Origin: Planctomycetota bacterium | Lineage (GTDB): Bacteria; Planctomycetota; Phycisphaerae; Phycisphaerales; Phycisphaeraceae | Length of the DNA stretch: 35,728 nucleotides | Assembly: GCA_024279275.1 (NCBI GenBank) | Contig: JAJRRS010000173.1 | Location: 1 to 35,728 of the forward strand | Reading direction: 5' to 3' | Shown here: positions 7,217 through 16,151 of the stretch, one piece after another | How positions within the stretch are numbered: the stretch's first letter is position 1 | How the letters are laid out: every line of letters begins with the position of its first letter | Made by a program: the position numbers and the translations under genes | The notes under the pieces: generated by a model | What the model was told of the DNA's origin: nothing | The model's database searches: none | What the model saw: the letters and a program-made list of their open reading frames with translations, nothing else

Positions 7217-9526
7217 GGTGAGGGTGGCGGGGCAGTTTGAGAGGGATTGTTGTAGTTGTTTGAGGTGTGTTTGGACCCGTTGGCGATGATCCTGATCCAG
7301 AGGCTGTTGGCCGAAGCGGATTTGGTAGAAGATGTCGGTGAGTGCGGCGACCGGTGCCATGTGTTGGGGGTGGTTATGGGTGAGATGCAGCGCGTAATCT
7401 TTGGGGTTCTGCCATGCGGGCCTGACGTAGCCGTGCTCGGCGAGCAGGGCGTTCATATCGATGTAGAAGGCGAGTTGCCTGGCGAGTTCGCGTTGTTGTT
7501 CGGGTGGTAGCGAGGTGAGTTTTAGTTTTACCAGCCGCCTGCGTCTGATGTAGACGACTCTTAAGAGTGTGGCGGCGAGTATGGCGGCGAGGCCGGCGGA
7601 GCCGACGGCTTTGGTGGTGTTGGCTTTGTCGAGCCTCCATGCGGTGGGGAGCGTTTTTACGAAGGCGACGGCTTGGCCCAGGATGCTGTCGGGGCCTGTG
7701 GTGAGGCTTCGGATTTTCTGGTTGAGGTTAGCGAGCAGGTTGTGTCGTGTGCCGACATCGTAGGCGACGACGGATCTGATCCATCCGAACTCGACGTATT
7801 CGTATGCTTCGCGGAGTGTGGTGAGCCAGGTGCGGTTGTTACGATCTTCTCGGTCGATTTCCTGTGCGGGTGTTGCGTCGTAGCTGCGCCAGCCTCTTTC
7901 GGGGCCAAGGTTAATTTCGGTCCATGCGTGGGCGTCGTTTTGCCTGACAACGTAATAGCCGCCGATCTGGTTGAACTCGCCGGCGCGGAAGCCCGTGATA
8001 ACGCGAGCCTGCATGCCCAGCGAGCGTGTCATGGCTGTGAGTGCGGAGGCGAAGAGTTCGCAGTGGCCTGTGCGGTGGACGAACATGAACTCGATGATGG
8101 GTTCCTGGTTCTGGCTTAACCGAGGCCCGGAGAGCCGGTAGGAATAGGTGTTTTTCAGGTGGTTGGCGAGTACTTGTGCGATGCGCCCGTCGTCTTTGGT
8201 GTAGGGTGCGTCTGGGTCTCGGTCCAGGCCGTGCTCCTTGAGGATGCTAAGAGCGTAGTCCCGGACCCGGTCGGTTTGTATGGACCAGCCGCGTGCGTAC
8301 CGCCTGCGGTTGAAGGTGGGTGTGGTCGTGGGCTGCATGATCGCGGTACCGACGTGGTTGGGTTGGCCCAGTCTCAGATATTTCTGGTCCAGGTTTTTGA
8401 CAGGGGGGTTTGGCCAACGCAGGTCATAGACCACGGCGCCCATGACCGAGCCGCCGGAGGATAGCTGGAGGTCTTCCTGGCTGAAGATAACGGAGGCGAT
8501 GTGGTTGCTCTGGAATTGGGTGATGGGCAGGAGCGTGAAGAGGTTGCGGTGGCCGATCTGTCTGAGTGTGACGCGGGCGTGCATGGTCTGGGAGGTAGCG
8601 GGGATTTGGGCCAGTTCGATGCCGCGGTTGCGGATCGTGATCCGGCGGTCGGATTCGATGGCGTCCTGACCGCGTTTCCATGTGCGTGTCGTTTGATCGT
8701 AGATATCTAACGAGGCACCGCGCATGAGCCATGAGCGTGTGCCGACCGGTTCGCCGAACATCTCGATGCGGACGTTCATCACCGGCTCGTTGCTGCCTTG
8801 CGCGATGGGTGGGCCGTCGAGCCTGACCTGGGGGCTGAACCCGACTTGCCGGGGGCGCAGCACGCCTTCATTAAGGCCGGAGAGTGTCAGGTCTTTGGAT
8901 CGGGGTATCAGGATGAAGACGGCGACGGCGGTGGAGGCGGAGACAAAGGCAATCATCGTGGCGGCGGATCTGAGTTGCCAGCGATAGCCCTTGCCGACCA
9001 CGGGCTTGGGGCGTGTGGCACGCTTTTTGTCGGTGGCGGCGCGGCGGTTGGCTTCGTAGACACGGTCACGGCTGCTCTTGAGTTGGAATATCAGGAGTGT
9101 CATCATCGCCACGACGCAATAGAGTCCCAGCAGCACCCCGTAGAGGATGGAGACGCTCAGGACACTTGCGCCGATCATCTGCAGAAGGCTGAGTATCAGC
9201 AGTTGCCCGTACTCGCGGTTGGTTTTTCGGCCAAAGAGGATCGAGGCCTGCAGCCACATGGTGGAGTGGCCCATCGTGACGATCATGTTCGTCTGGGTCA
9301 GTGCGAAGGTGGCGAACATCCAGCCGAAGGCGGCCAACGCGGTGATGTTGACCAACCACCGGGGCAGGGGTCGGCCCCAGGGGCTGTCGGTGATGTAGCG
9401 GGAGAGCACGACCAATGAACCGGCGATCAGCAGCATCCCCGGGTTGGCTTCGGCGTAGCAGAACGTCAGGATCCCCAGAAGGATCTGGTAGAACGCGATA
9501 CGGCTGAATGTCTGGTTGAGGTCCAT
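7214..9526 (-). CDS. TgpA-like membrane transglutaminase-family protein
   Basis: A 770-aa membrane protein. The N-terminal ~210 residues contain about six to seven membrane helices (FYQILLGILTFCYA to MIAFVSASTAVAVFIL). A long external region follows with a transglutaminase-like cysteine protease core. The catalytic triad is visible as GHCE (Cys about 487), NDAHAW (His about 532) and RSYDATP (Asp about 549). A further helix (LAAILAATLLRVVYI) precedes a cytoplasmic C-terminal tail of the DUF4129 type. TgpA-class proteins act on periplasmic peptides or proteins and are usually encoded with a DUF58 protein and a MoxR ATPase. Here DUF58 lies 65 bp upstream, and no MoxR gene is in the window. The stop codon is formed by the end of the palindromic element at 7090-7216. 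Confidence 0.92.
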   Translation of the reverse strand: MDLNQTFSRIAFYQILLGILTFCYAEANPGMLLIAGSLVVLSRYITDSPWGRPLPRWLVNITALAAFGWMFATFALTQTNMIVTMGHSTMWLQASILFGRKTNREYGQLLILSLLQMIGASVLSVSILYGVLLGLYCVVAMMTLLIFQLKSSRDRVYEANRRAATDKKRATRPKPVVGKGYRWQLRSAATMIAFVSASTAVAVFILIPRSKDLTLSGLNEGVLRPRQVGFSPQVRLDGPPIAQGSNEPVMNVRIEMFGEPVGTRSWLMRGASLDIYDQTTRTWKRGQDAIESDRRITIRNRGIELAQIPATSQTMHARVTLRQIGHRNLFTLLPITQFQSNHIASVIFSQEDLQLSSGGSVMGAVVYDLRWPNPPVKNLDQKYLRLGQPNHVGTAIMQPTTTPTFNRRRYARGWSIQTDRVRDYALSILKEHGLDRDPDAPYTKDDGRIAQVLANHLKNTYSYRLSGPRLSQNQEPIIEFMFVHRTGHCELFASALTAMTRSLGMQARVITGFRAGEFNQIGGYYVVRQNDAHAWTEINLGPERGWRSYDATPAQEIDREDRNNRTWLTTLREAYEYVEFGWIRSVVAYDVGTRHNLLANLNQKIRSLTTGPDSILGQAVAFVKTLPTAWRLDKANTTKAVGSAGLAAILAATLLRVVYIRRRRLVKLKLTSLPPEQQRELARQLAFYIDMNALLAEHGYVRPAWQNPKDYALHLTHNHPQHMAPVAALTDIFYQIRFGQQPLDQDHRQRVQTHLKQLQQSLSNCPATLT

Positions 9527-9591
9527 GCGTTGTTGTAAAAAATGCCAGATGAGTTCGATCGGTTATCAGAGCGTACCCCGATCAGGGGGGA

Positions 9592-10797
9592 TCATGATGT
9601 CGTTAGCGTTCGATGTTTCGGGTTAGTGCGTTGTGTTGAAGTCCACCTGCCTTTGCCGGGCACGTTGAGGATAGAAGCCAACTCATGGCCGGGGCCTTTG
9701 TGGTTAGTCGTGTCATTGGGCCGAACGATGACGGTCGGCGCAGCGGGCGGGGCGGGTGGGTTTTTAAGGATGTCTGTGAGGTCCAGGCGTGCCAGGGTGT
9801 CCAGCAGGCGTGTGCGGTGCGCCTGGTTGTGGTTCATGGGGACGGGGGGTGACGCGATGCCAGCAACGGTAAGCCCGACGTGGATGCCGTGGAGGTAGGC
9901 TTCGCGGATCAATGAACCGGTGAGGTTGATTGCTTCTTCCTGAGCGTCGCGCCAGGGTGAGTCGGTGGGTTCTGCGGCGGGTGTGTGTGATGTGGTGTGT
10001 GTGTTCAGGTCCAGGAGGATCATCATCCTGGGAGGTCTGGGCTTGGTCATTTCACGCGACACCAGGTTGTTGGTTCTTGCGGAGTGTTTCCAATCGATGA
10101 GTTTGTAGTTGTCGCCGGGGCGGTAGGGGCGAAGCCCGAAGAACTCATCCATGCCGCCGCCGCGGTCGGTGTGTTTGGCGTTACTGATGTCGGTGCTGGA
10201 TAGTGATAACGCGGTCTGGCGGTTAAGCCGGCGCAGCGGTGGGTAGATCAGGACTTCGGCGGGATGCTTGAAGTGGACGGCCTTGCGTAGGATTCCAAAG
10301 GGGAAGCCCGAGCGGATGATGATTTTCTCGAACTTCAGTATTCCGCGACGGACAGGCCAGCAGGGAGCCTCGGCCTGGATCGATTGGCCAGGTCCCAGGT
10401 GCAGGACCCAACCGAAGGGTCGGCCGTTGAGCCTGGGGGGTGTCTCTTCCAAGGGTCCAGTGGTTTGTCTGGCACGTCTGCCCATGCGGTGGCCGGCCCA
10501 CGCCTCGATGATCTCGATACTAAAACAGGGTATGTTTGATCGGTTGGTGAGGTAATGGCGGAGTATCAGAGGCTCACCCGCCACACCACGGGACGGCGCC
10601 AGCCGTTGGACCTCGATGCTGTTGAGTGTAATCAGAGCCGCGATCAGTGAAACACCAAAGGCACCGAGCACCAGGCCCAGTGTCCAGAACAGCAGGTTCG
10701 CCTGTGTGTAGAACGCGGCGAACGTGATCAGGGCCGTGACCATCAGGTAGATCAGGCTCCCGGGGCTAAGTTGGATTCGACCGAACGACCTGTCCAT
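9592..10797 (-). CDS. DUF58 (von Willebrand A-like) domain protein
   Basis: A 401-aa protein with two closely spaced N-terminal membrane helices (LIYLMVTALITFAAFYTQ and FWTLGLVLGAFGVSLIAALI). Its C-terminal part has the DUF58 signature FFGLRPYRPGDNYKLIDWKHSART (about residues 216-249), followed by a VWA-like MMILLDLNTH. DUF58 proteins are partners of MoxR ATPases and TgpA transglutaminases, in cell-envelope or assembly functions that are not well defined. The start at 10797 is chosen because GGAGGAG lies just before it. The open frame runs further upstream to 10938, but that part is encoded by the dispersed element at 10826-11003 and is not protein-like. It is probably cotranscribed with the transglutaminase gene downstream. 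Confidence 0.92.
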   Translation of the reverse strand: MDRSFGRIQLSPGSLIYLMVTALITFAAFYTQANLLFWTLGLVLGAFGVSLIAALITLNSIEVQRLAPSRGVAGEPLILRHYLTNRSNIPCFSIEIIEAWAGHRMGRRARQTTGPLEETPPRLNGRPFGWVLHLGPGQSIQAEAPCWPVRRGILKFEKIIIRSGFPFGILRKAVHFKHPAEVLIYPPLRRLNRQTALSLSSTDISNAKHTDRGGGMDEFFGLRPYRPGDNYKLIDWKHSARTNNLVSREMTKPRPPRMMILLDLNTHTTSHTPAAEPTDSPWRDAQEEAINLTGSLIREAYLHGIHVGLTVAGIASPPVPMNHNQAHRTRLLDTLARLDLTDILKNPPAPPAAPTVIVRPNDTTNHKGPGHELASILNVPGKGRWTSTQRTNPKHRTLTTS

Positions 10798-10825
10798 CAC
10801 TCCTCCATGGCCTGATCGAGGTGTA

Positions 10826-11003
10826 ATACCAATCCCATTAAGTTCTCGTGCGTCTACGAACTGTGAACTATATGTGCCGGCTCCGTTTAGCCCGGTCGCT
10901 TGCGACCGGTACTGGCCGCAAGCGGCCAGGCTAAGCAACCCATGTCCCCGAAACCCCAGTTCGACCTACGGTTGAAGGCACGAGAAGCTTTCGGGATTGG
11001 TAT
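10826..11003 (-). mobile_element. ATACCAATCCC-type palindromic element, copy A
   Basis: About 178 bp bounded by ATACCAATCCC (10826-10836) and GGGATTGGTAT (10993-11003). Inside, a TTAGCC...GGCTAA outer pairing encloses two adjacent hairpins, built on CTGGCCGC/GCGGCCAG and CCGGTCGC/GCGACCGG. It is oriented opposite to copies B (15575-15673) and C (25769-25938) and matches C over nearly its full length. It separates the DUF58 gene from the lipoprotein gene. No coding capacity. Confidence 0.85.
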
Positions 11004-11026
11004 AACACACGACTTTGCGCGTGGTG

Positions 11027-11512
11027 TTACGGCATGTACGGCTCGCCCATTTGTAATGTTTCGTCCATGATGCTCGGCGGTTCGGGTTTGTAGGTGTCTT
11101 CGCCGTTGACCAGCGTGACCAGCAGGCGTTGGTTTGAGCCGGGTAGAAGCAGGTCGTGTGTGGCGGTGTTGTAGCCGTCGCGGCGGACGACGATACGCAC
11201 GGTGTATTCCAGGTAGCCAGCGCCGGGTTCATCGACGGTGACGGCGAACGTGCCACCGACATCGGTGAGAGCGCGTTGCAGGGGCTTGCGGGAGAGGCGG
11301 TCGGGGTCGAGTGTGACATCGATCGACACCATGGGGATGCCGAAGCCTTCGGTGAGGCGGGGGTCGTCTTTATCGACGATGCGGATGGTTGAAACCGCGC
11401 CCTCGATGACGATGCCTTGCATCTGGTATGGGCTGCAGCCGGTCAGGCCGGAGAGGATCGTGAGACAGAGGATGCAGGCGGCCCAATGCCGAAGCCCGTT
11501 GATTGTTTTCAT
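11027..11512 (-). CDS. predicted lipoprotein, carboxypeptidase-regulatory-like fold
   Basis: The 161-aa product starts with a signal sequence ending in a lipobox (LTILSGLTGC), so it should be lipid-anchored outside the inner membrane. The rest reads as one beta-rich domain: ISTIRIVDKDDPRLTEGFG, then VSIDVTLDPDRL, then a TDVGGTFAVTVDEPGAGYLEY stretch and VRIVVRRDGYNTATHDL. That arrangement resembles the carboxypeptidase-regulatory or PEGA-type domain, often used for binding in the envelope. ATG at 11512 is preferred over 11524 because GAGGTG sits six bases before it. It stands 55 bp downstream of scpB on the same strand. Function unknown. Confidence 0.75.
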   Translation of the reverse strand: MKTINGLRHWAACILCLTILSGLTGCSPYQMQGIVIEGAVSTIRIVDKDDPRLTEGFGIPMVSIDVTLDPDRLSRKPLQRALTDVGGTFAVTVDEPGAGYLEYTVRIVVRRDGYNTATHDLLLPGSNQRLLVTLVNGEDTYKPEPPSIMDETLQMGEPYMP

Positions 11513-11567
11513 GCAACACCTCAATCGGCCCGGTGTCGTGAGTGAACCGACACGGGCGTGGGCTTGA

Positions 11568-12224
11568 TTAGAGCTGGGGGACTTTGGATTTTTCTACTTT
11601 GGGGAGGTCTTTGAGGTTCGACAGGCCGAAGACTTCCAGGAAGCCCTTGGTTGTGCCATACAACATGGGCCGTCCGATTTCTTCTGCGCGTCCGACGATC
11701 TTGACCATGTGCCGTTCCATCAGGCTGCGCAGGACTTCGCCGCAAGCGACGCCGCGGATGCTCTCGATCTGCGCCCGCATGATCGGCTGCTGGTAGGCGA
11801 CGATGGCGAGTGTTTCCATGGCGGCGGGGCTGAGGCGCGTTTGTGCGCGGTTCTTATGTAGCTCGCTAAGCACGTCGGCGTATTGCGGGAGCGTAAGAAC
11901 CTGCAACCCGCCGGCGACTTTCTCGATGCGGAAGCTGCGCCCGGATTTTTCGTAGACCTGATTAAGTTGGTCCGCGGCGTCCTGGATGGCTTTGGCGCCC
12001 AACCCGCCGAGCAGGTCCGAGAGCTTGGCGGCGGTCATCGGGCGGTCGGTCGTCAGCAGCGCGGCCTCGACCTTCAACGCCAACTCGTCGGCCTGCTTGC
12101 GTGTGAGCTTAGGCTCGGGGTCTTTGGGTTTGTCGGCCTTGGGCTTGTCGGCCTGGGGCGGCTCCGGGGTTTGGGCCTGCTCGGCCACGTCCTGTTGTAC
12201 GGCTTGGTCTGTGTCGGTGGTCAT
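11568..12224 (-). CDS. scpB: segregation and condensation protein B
   Basis: Subunit of the SMC-ScpAB condensin-like complex that compacts and segregates chromosomes. After a Pro/Lys-rich leader of about 50 residues come two winged-helix domains. The first is LALKVEAALLTTDRPMTAAKLSDLLG; the second is LSPAAMETLAIVAYQQPIMRAQIESIRGV with CGEVLRSLMERHMVKIVGRAEEIGRPMLYGTTKGFLEVFGLSNLKDLP. These blocks are diagnostic of ScpB. The length, about 218 aa, is normal. No scpA or smc is in the window. The start could be 12224 or 12242, since the first residues are not conserved. Confidence 0.96.
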   Translation of the reverse strand: MTTDTDQAVQQDVAEQAQTPEPPQADKPKADKPKDPEPKLTRKQADELALKVEAALLTTDRPMTAAKLSDLLGGLGAKAIQDAADQLNQVYEKSGRSFRIEKVAGGLQVLTLPQYADVLSELHKNRAQTRLSPAAMETLAIVAYQQPIMRAQIESIRGVACGEVLRSLMERHMVKIVGRAEEIGRPMLYGTTKGFLEVFGLSNLKDLPKVEKSKVPQL

Positions 12225-12306
12225 GGTTGTATTGTACGGCAATAGCTTGGGTTTTGGGGTTATGAGCAGGAATTTTGGCGCGGGCGAGGGTTCATGGTGT
12301 AACGAT

Positions 12307-12332
12307 CCCCCGGCAAAGCGGGGGGCTGAGGG
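12307..12332 (+). repeat. CCCCCGGCAAAG hairpin repeat, copy 1 of 2
   Basis: A short G/C palindrome (CCCCCGGCAAAGCGGGGGGCT) followed by GAGGGG in the scpB-amidase spacer. A near-identical copy, also followed by CTGAGGG, occurs at 25735-25760 after the ABC operon. No T-tract, so not an ordinary terminator; it resembles REP-type palindromes. Confidence 0.7.
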
Positions 12333-12375
12333 GAAGAGCGGGGGTATCGCCGCGTTTGTGAAGCGAGCGTGGCGA

Positions 12376-13110
12376 TCAGGCCAGAGCGCCGTTGGTTCGC
12401 AGGGAGGCGACGCGGGGCTGGAGGTTTCGACCGGGGCAGACGGTGGGGCCTAGTTCGCGGTGGGTGTAGACACGTTTGACGGGGACGCGGTACTTGGCCA
12501 TGAGGTGGCGGATGGTGGATTGCATGGCGGTGAGTTGGGCTTGAGAGGGGGATTGTTTCTCGAAGTTACCCAGGAGCATGACGCCGACGTTGTGGGGGTT
12601 TTGTTTGCTGACGTGTGCGCCCTGGTAGGCCAGCGGTCTTCCTTCGATGACTCGGCCTGCGCGGTCGATGATGTAGTGGTAGCCGATGTCGCCCCATCGG
12701 CGGTCACGGGTGTGGATGTTGCGGACCTGCTCGAGGCGGGCCTTGGTGCTTTGTTCGTCGGTGAACCAGACGGGGGTGTGTCCCTCGTGGTGGACGGTGA
12801 TACGGTTGATGCCCTTCATGGGGTTGACTTTGGAGCGGATGGGTCCGGTGCGGGTCCACCATGAACGGGGGCGGAGTCCCGGTGGGCCGGTGGTGGCGGC
12901 GACGGGGGGCCTGGGTTGTACGGGGCGCGGCGCGGTGTAGGCGCGTGAGCCTGGAGGGTTCGGGGTGGGTTTGCTGATGCTGCCGGGCCAGGGTGTGCCG
13001 GGCCGGCGGGTGAGTGTGGTGGAGGTCTGTGTGCAGCCGGTGGCGCCGGCTGCCCCGGTGATGAATAATCCCAGAGAGGCGAGCAGCATTTCTCGACGTG
13101 TCGGTTTCAT
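12376..13110 (-). CDS. N-acetylmuramoyl-L-alanine amidase (amidase_2/PGRP type)
   Basis: Zinc enzyme cleaving the bond between muramic acid and L-alanine in peptidoglycan. The 244-aa product begins MKPTRREMLLASLGLF with twin arginines and a hydrophobic stretch ending ATGC. It is therefore probably exported by Tat as a lipoprotein. A Pro-rich linker (about 35-85) precedes the catalytic domain. The zinc ligands are visible: His in ITVHHEGHT, His in YTHRELG and Cys in TVCPGRNL, with the family motif GDIGYHYIIDRAGRVIEGRP and NVGVMLLGNFE. The start at 13110 is chosen for the signal peptide; the frame is open to 13182. It could serve in wall recycling or maturation. tatA lies further along the same strand. 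Confidence 0.9.
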   Translation of the reverse strand: MKPTRREMLLASLGLFITGAAGATGCTQTSTTLTRRPGTPWPGSISKPTPNPPGSRAYTAPRPVQPRPPVAATTGPPGLRPRSWWTRTGPIRSKVNPMKGINRITVHHEGHTPVWFTDEQSTKARLEQVRNIHTRDRRWGDIGYHYIIDRAGRVIEGRPLAYQGAHVSKQNPHNVGVMLLGNFEKQSPSQAQLTAMQSTIRHLMAKYRVPVKRVYTHRELGPTVCPGRNLQPRVASLRTNGALA

Positions 13111-13277
13111 GCGTCGGCCTGAGTTTGAGATACCCGCTGTCGGGTCGCGGATCATGGGTGATCCACCGAGATAACCTAACAAATTATCGGCGGTCGGGGC
13201 GGGGCGGCTGGATAAAATGTGAGTTGTTTTGGCGGTTTGGGGTCGGGTTGCGCGGTGTCGGTGAGGGCGAGGACGGT

Positions 13278-14876
13278 TCAGGCGGCGTGGGCGGGTTCGG
13301 GGGTAGATTTGTTGGGAGTTGTGCTGTTTTGGATTGATTCGGGCAGGGGTGCTTTGCGTGCGATGATGATCAGGGGGTGGTCGGGGTTGCCTTGGTTGGG
13401 GTCTGAGAGGATGGCCCAGCCGCCGACAGCTTGGAATTGGGTGATAAGCTCTTGGGCTTTGTATCGCCGTTGTGCCTGGGCGAGGTTTTTGGCGTGTTCG
13501 GGTCGTTTGGTGAGGATGACCAGCAGGCCGTCGTCGGCGAGGATCCGGTGTGCATCGCGGAGCAGGGCGACGGGGTTGTCGTGGGATTCGAGTTGGTCGA
13601 ACACCAGGGCGATGTCAGTGGATGCGTCGTTTAGTGGGGCTTTACGGGGGTCGAGCTGGTGGATGAACTTGGGGGCGGCGGCGGGGTAGGTCTGGTTGGC
13701 GGTAAATTGTTTGGCCAGGCTGATATTGGCGGGGTCGGTGTCGGTCCCGATGCATGAGAGGCCTTGGCCGGCGAGGAGGTGGGTGATCAGCCCGGTGGAG
13801 CAGCCCAGGAGTGTGATTTTTTTGGGTTTGTCGGGGTTGGGTTGTTGGATCTGTGACATGACCTGCAAGGCGACTGCGGCGCGGAGGTCGGTGTCGGCCT
13901 TGAAGGTTGCGTTGTTGCCGTAGTGTGCCCAGTCGCTTTGTTCGATGTTTAGTGCGGTGGTGTTTGGGTCGGCGGGTATGGGCTTAGGCGGTGGTGTGCC
14001 GAAGACCTGTGCGTTCCAGAGCAGCGGTGTGCCGGCGTATTTTTTCCGGACGATATCCAGGTCGGGTGCGATGCGGTCGAAGCCCCATTTTTGGCGGAAG
14101 GTGTCGAGTGTTTGCTTGACGCCTTGCTGTGTGTCGGCGGTGGTTTTTCGTGCGCCGCGCAGGCCGTGGCGGTGTGTGTATTCGATGTGGGGGATGGCGA
14201 AGCAGGCCCAGCCTTTGAGCCGGGCGGTCAGGCCGAAGTCGATGGTTTGTCCGCGTAGGATGTTTTCATCGTACCCGCCGACGTCGTCGTGGACAGCACG
14301 TTTGCAGCAGTAGAAGCAGCCCATGACGTGGTCGACTTCCAGTGCGTGGTTGATGGCGTGGCGGTCTTCGCCTGCGAGGATGTGGTGGTAGCCCTTGGGG
14401 TGCAGGAGCCAGTCGCCGAAGGCGTGTATTTTTCCGTCGAGGCGAAGTTGTTTGGGGCCGATCATGCCCAGGCGGGGAGGGCTTTGGTCGAAGGCCTGGC
14501 GGAGCAGGGATGCCCAGTGAGGCGTGAGCATGACGGTGTCGCCGTCGAGCCTGACGAGGATGTCGCCGGTGGATTCGCGGACCAGGCGGTTGGCCCCGAT
14601 GGAGAGGATGCCTGTGTGTTTTTCTTCGATGAGTTTGAGGAAGGGTTGGCCGTCGCGCCAGGTTTTTTTTGACCAGGTGCGGAGGGTGTCGAGGCTGTCG
14701 TCGGTGGAGCCGTCGTCGTAGGCGATGATTTGCAGGGGGGTGGGGTCGTCGTGGAGGGTGTCCTGGAGGGATTGCAGGAGGTCGCCCAGCAGGTCGGTCT
14801 TGCTGTCGATGGAGGAGGCTTTGCCGTTGTTGTAGTTGGGGATGAGGATGGAAATTTGGGGCGCAGGATCACTCAT
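13278..14876 (-). CDS. GT2 glycosyltransferase fused to SAM-dependent methyltransferase
   Basis: A 532-aa two-domain protein. Residues about 6-270 are a GT-A glycosyltransferase, with [25 protein letters not shown], the DxD-like [14 protein letters not shown], and [26 protein letters not shown]-terminal class I methyltransferase (about 335-510) has [29 protein letters not shown] as its SAM site, a [16 protein letters not shown] acidic segment and [13 protein letters not shown]. Such fusions suit sequential sugar transfer and methylation of a surface glycan; the substrate is unknown. The start MSDPAPQ is at 14876 but has no ribosome site. The same frame is open to an ATG at 15362 that does have GAGGA before it. 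That alternative would add a 162-residue low-complexity N-terminus read through the 12-bp repeat tract. Confidence 0.88.
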   Translation of the reverse strand: MSDPAPQISILIPNYNNGKASSIDSKTDLLGDLLQSLQDTLHDDPTPLQIIAYDDGSTDDSLDTLRTWSKKTWRDGQPFLKLIEEKHTGILSIGANRLVRESTGDILVRLDGDTVMLTPHWASLLRQAFDQSPPRLGMIGPKQLRLDGKIHAFGDWLLHPKGYHHILAGEDRHAINHALEVDHVMGCFYCCKRAVHDDVGGYDENILRGQTIDFGLTARLKGWACFAIPHIEYTHRHGLRGARKTTADTQQGVKQTLDTFRQKWGFDRIAPDLDIVRKKYAGTPLLWNAQVFGTPPPKPIPADPNTTALNIEQSDWAHYGNNATFKADTDLRAAVALQVMSQIQQPNPDKPKKITLLGCSTGLITHLLAGQGLSCIGTDTDPANISLAKQFTANQTYPAAAPKFIHQLDPRKAPLNDASTDIALVFDQLESHDNPVALLRDAHRILADDGLLVILTKRPEHAKNLAQAQRRYKAQELITQFQAVGGWAILSDPNQGNPDHPLIIIARKAPLPESIQNSTTPNKSTPEPAHAA

Positions 14877-14918
14877 GAGTGTTTTATCGGCGAAGCGGGG
14901 GGTCTGGCGACAACCGCC

Positions 14919-15098
14919 CCCGGATTTCCCCCCGGATACGCCCCCGGATACGCCCCCGGATACACCCCCGGATACACCCCCGGATACGTCCCCGGATACG
15001 TCCCCGGATACGTCCCCGGATACGTCCCCGGATACGTCCCCGGATACGTCCCCGGATACGTCCCCGGATACGTCCCCGGATACGTCCCCGGATATGCC
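14919..15098. repeat. 12-bp tandem repeat, 15 units
   Basis: Units of CCCGGATACGTC run without interruption. Nine are identical (14979-15086), preceded by two CCCGGATACACC units (14955, 14967) and two CCCGGATACGCC units (14931, 14943). A degenerate unit lies at each end (14919 and 15087). Because 12 is a multiple of three and the unit has no stop in any frame, all six frames stay open. In the frame of the adjoining glycosyltransferase gene it encodes Ser-Gly-Asp-Val repeats that pass into Ser-Gly-Gly-Val. Confidence 0.97.
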
Positions 15099-15442
15099 CC
15101 GGGAAGTGACTGCGGATAAGTCTTCGGTACCGAGTTTGGTCCTGTGCCCGTTCCCGGCGTCAGAGGTGTAGGCGGCGTATGCCGGTGGGTCAGCCGGGTG
15201 TCCGTGTCCGCCCTCCCCCTCCTGTCTGGGGTCATTATTTTCTTTTAACGTATAAATAGCAGGTGATTGCATCGTGTCCGCTTGGTTGGGGTAGGTCATG
15301 GGCGGGATAGGTAAGTTTGTTGTGTAAGCGGTTTTGGAAGCGGCATTTAGTTTCATTTCCATGTGTCATCCTCGTGTCCGCTCGGACATGCGGTGGCCGG
15401 GCTATGCTGTGAGCGGATTGATCCCGATCGAAAAACGCCCTT

Positions 15443-15452
15443 CCTATATAGG
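15443..15452. promoter_or_regulatory. palindrome CCTATATAGG, possible promoter/operator site
   Basis: A perfect 10-bp palindrome in non-coding DNA, about 80 bp before the alternative ATG at 15362. The identical palindrome lies 21 bp before the first ABC permease gene (19757-19766). Two copies at upstream positions suggest a regulatory or -10-like element, but this is only suggestive. Confidence 0.35.
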
Positions 15453-15574
15453 GGTGAAATGACGGGTTTGTGCGCACGGGGGCGACTAAACCGGGCACGG
15501 AGTTATACTGATTCAGATTAATCCTCGCGCGTTCAACCGCTGACCGGGCCGGGGTTCAAGGAACATTGTTCGCT

Positions 15575-15673
15575 TAGCCTGGCCGCTTGCGGCCAGTACC
15601 GGTCGCGAGCGACCGGGCTAAGCGGAGTTGGCATGTACAGTTCGTAGACGCACGAGAACTTAATGGGATTGGT
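15575..15673 (+). mobile_element. ATACCAATCCC-type palindromic element, copy B (left end missing)
   Basis: Matches the right-hand ~100 bp of copy C, with the double-hairpin core (CTGGCCGC/GCGGCCAG, CCGGTCGC/GCGACCGG) and the right end GGGATTGGTAT. The left terminal repeat and about 70 bp are absent, so it is a truncated copy. It lies between tatA and the glycosyltransferase locus. Confidence 0.8.
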
Positions 15674-15797
15674 ATGAGTAGGCGGTATGGCGAAAGGATC
15701 GTTGAGTTTTTGATGTGGGCTTGAACGCACATAGCAGAACCCGCGATGCCATCGCGGGCTTTGTGGGGGGAGGTTTGATTGGGGCGGGTGTGTGCGG

Positions 15798-16115
15798 TCA
15801 GGTGTTGTGGTTGGTGGACTCGGATTTTTCGGGGGCACCGGGGGTGGCGGGGGTGTCCGAGGTGTCGGCGGTGTTGATTGAGGGGTTTTGGTGTTGCTCG
15901 ATCTTGGGGGGTTGTTTGGCGGTGATGTCGATGTCGTCTTCGATGCCTGAGAGGCCTTTCTTGAACTCGACGATGCCTTTGCCGATGCTTTTGCCGACTT
16001 CGGGGAGTCGTTTGCCGAAGATGAGGACGCCCAGGAGTCCCAGGACGATGGCTTCCCACATGCCGAAGCCTTGGAAGATGAAGCCTAGGGTTGCGTTGGC
16101 TTGGTTTAGTAACAT
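15798..16115 (-). CDS. tatA: Sec-independent (Tat) translocase subunit TatA/E
   Basis: Pore-forming subunit of the twin-arginine export system, which moves folded proteins across the inner membrane. The 105-aa product has the expected plan. A short N-terminus leads into one membrane helix (GMWEAIVLGLLGVLIF), then the hinge FGKRLPEVGKSIGKGIVEFKKG, which is the family signature, and a charged, disordered tail ending TNHNT. The residues before GMWEA are longer than usual, so translation could begin at the internal Met of MWEAIVLG. No tatC is present in the window. It is 36 bp from tRNA-Arg on the same strand. Confidence 0.93.
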   Translation of the reverse strand: MLLNQANATLGFIFQGFGMWEAIVLGLLGVLIFGKRLPEVGKSIGKGIVEFKKGLSGIEDDIDITAKQPPKIEQHQNPSINTADTSDTPATPGAPEKSESTNHNT

Positions 16116-16151
16116 GAGCTGGCTCCGGGGAAATATTCCGGGGGGGGCAAT

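Larger units (their letters stand above)
14877..15797. other. gene-poor spacer with minisatellite and dispersed element
   Basis: Apart from the possible N-terminal extension of the GT2-methyltransferase gene (up to 15362), no gene is supported here. The stretch contains the 12-bp tandem tract (14919-15098), a perfect palindrome CCTATATAGG at 15443-15452 and copy B of the dispersed element (15575-15673). Confidence 0.6.

Noticed and set aside
10798-10938. N-terminal extension of the DUF58 protein up to 10938
   Set aside because: The extra 47 residues are encoded by the dispersed element and a strong ribosome site marks 10797 as the start.
14919-15098. CRISPR array
   Set aside because: Units are 12 bp with no spacers between them and no cas genes are near.
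14836-15235. Plus- and minus-strand repeat proteins ([15 protein letters not shown] types) over the 12-bp tract
   Set aside because: A stop-free 12-bp unit keeps every frame open; only the frame continuous with the glycosyltransferase has any claim to be coding.
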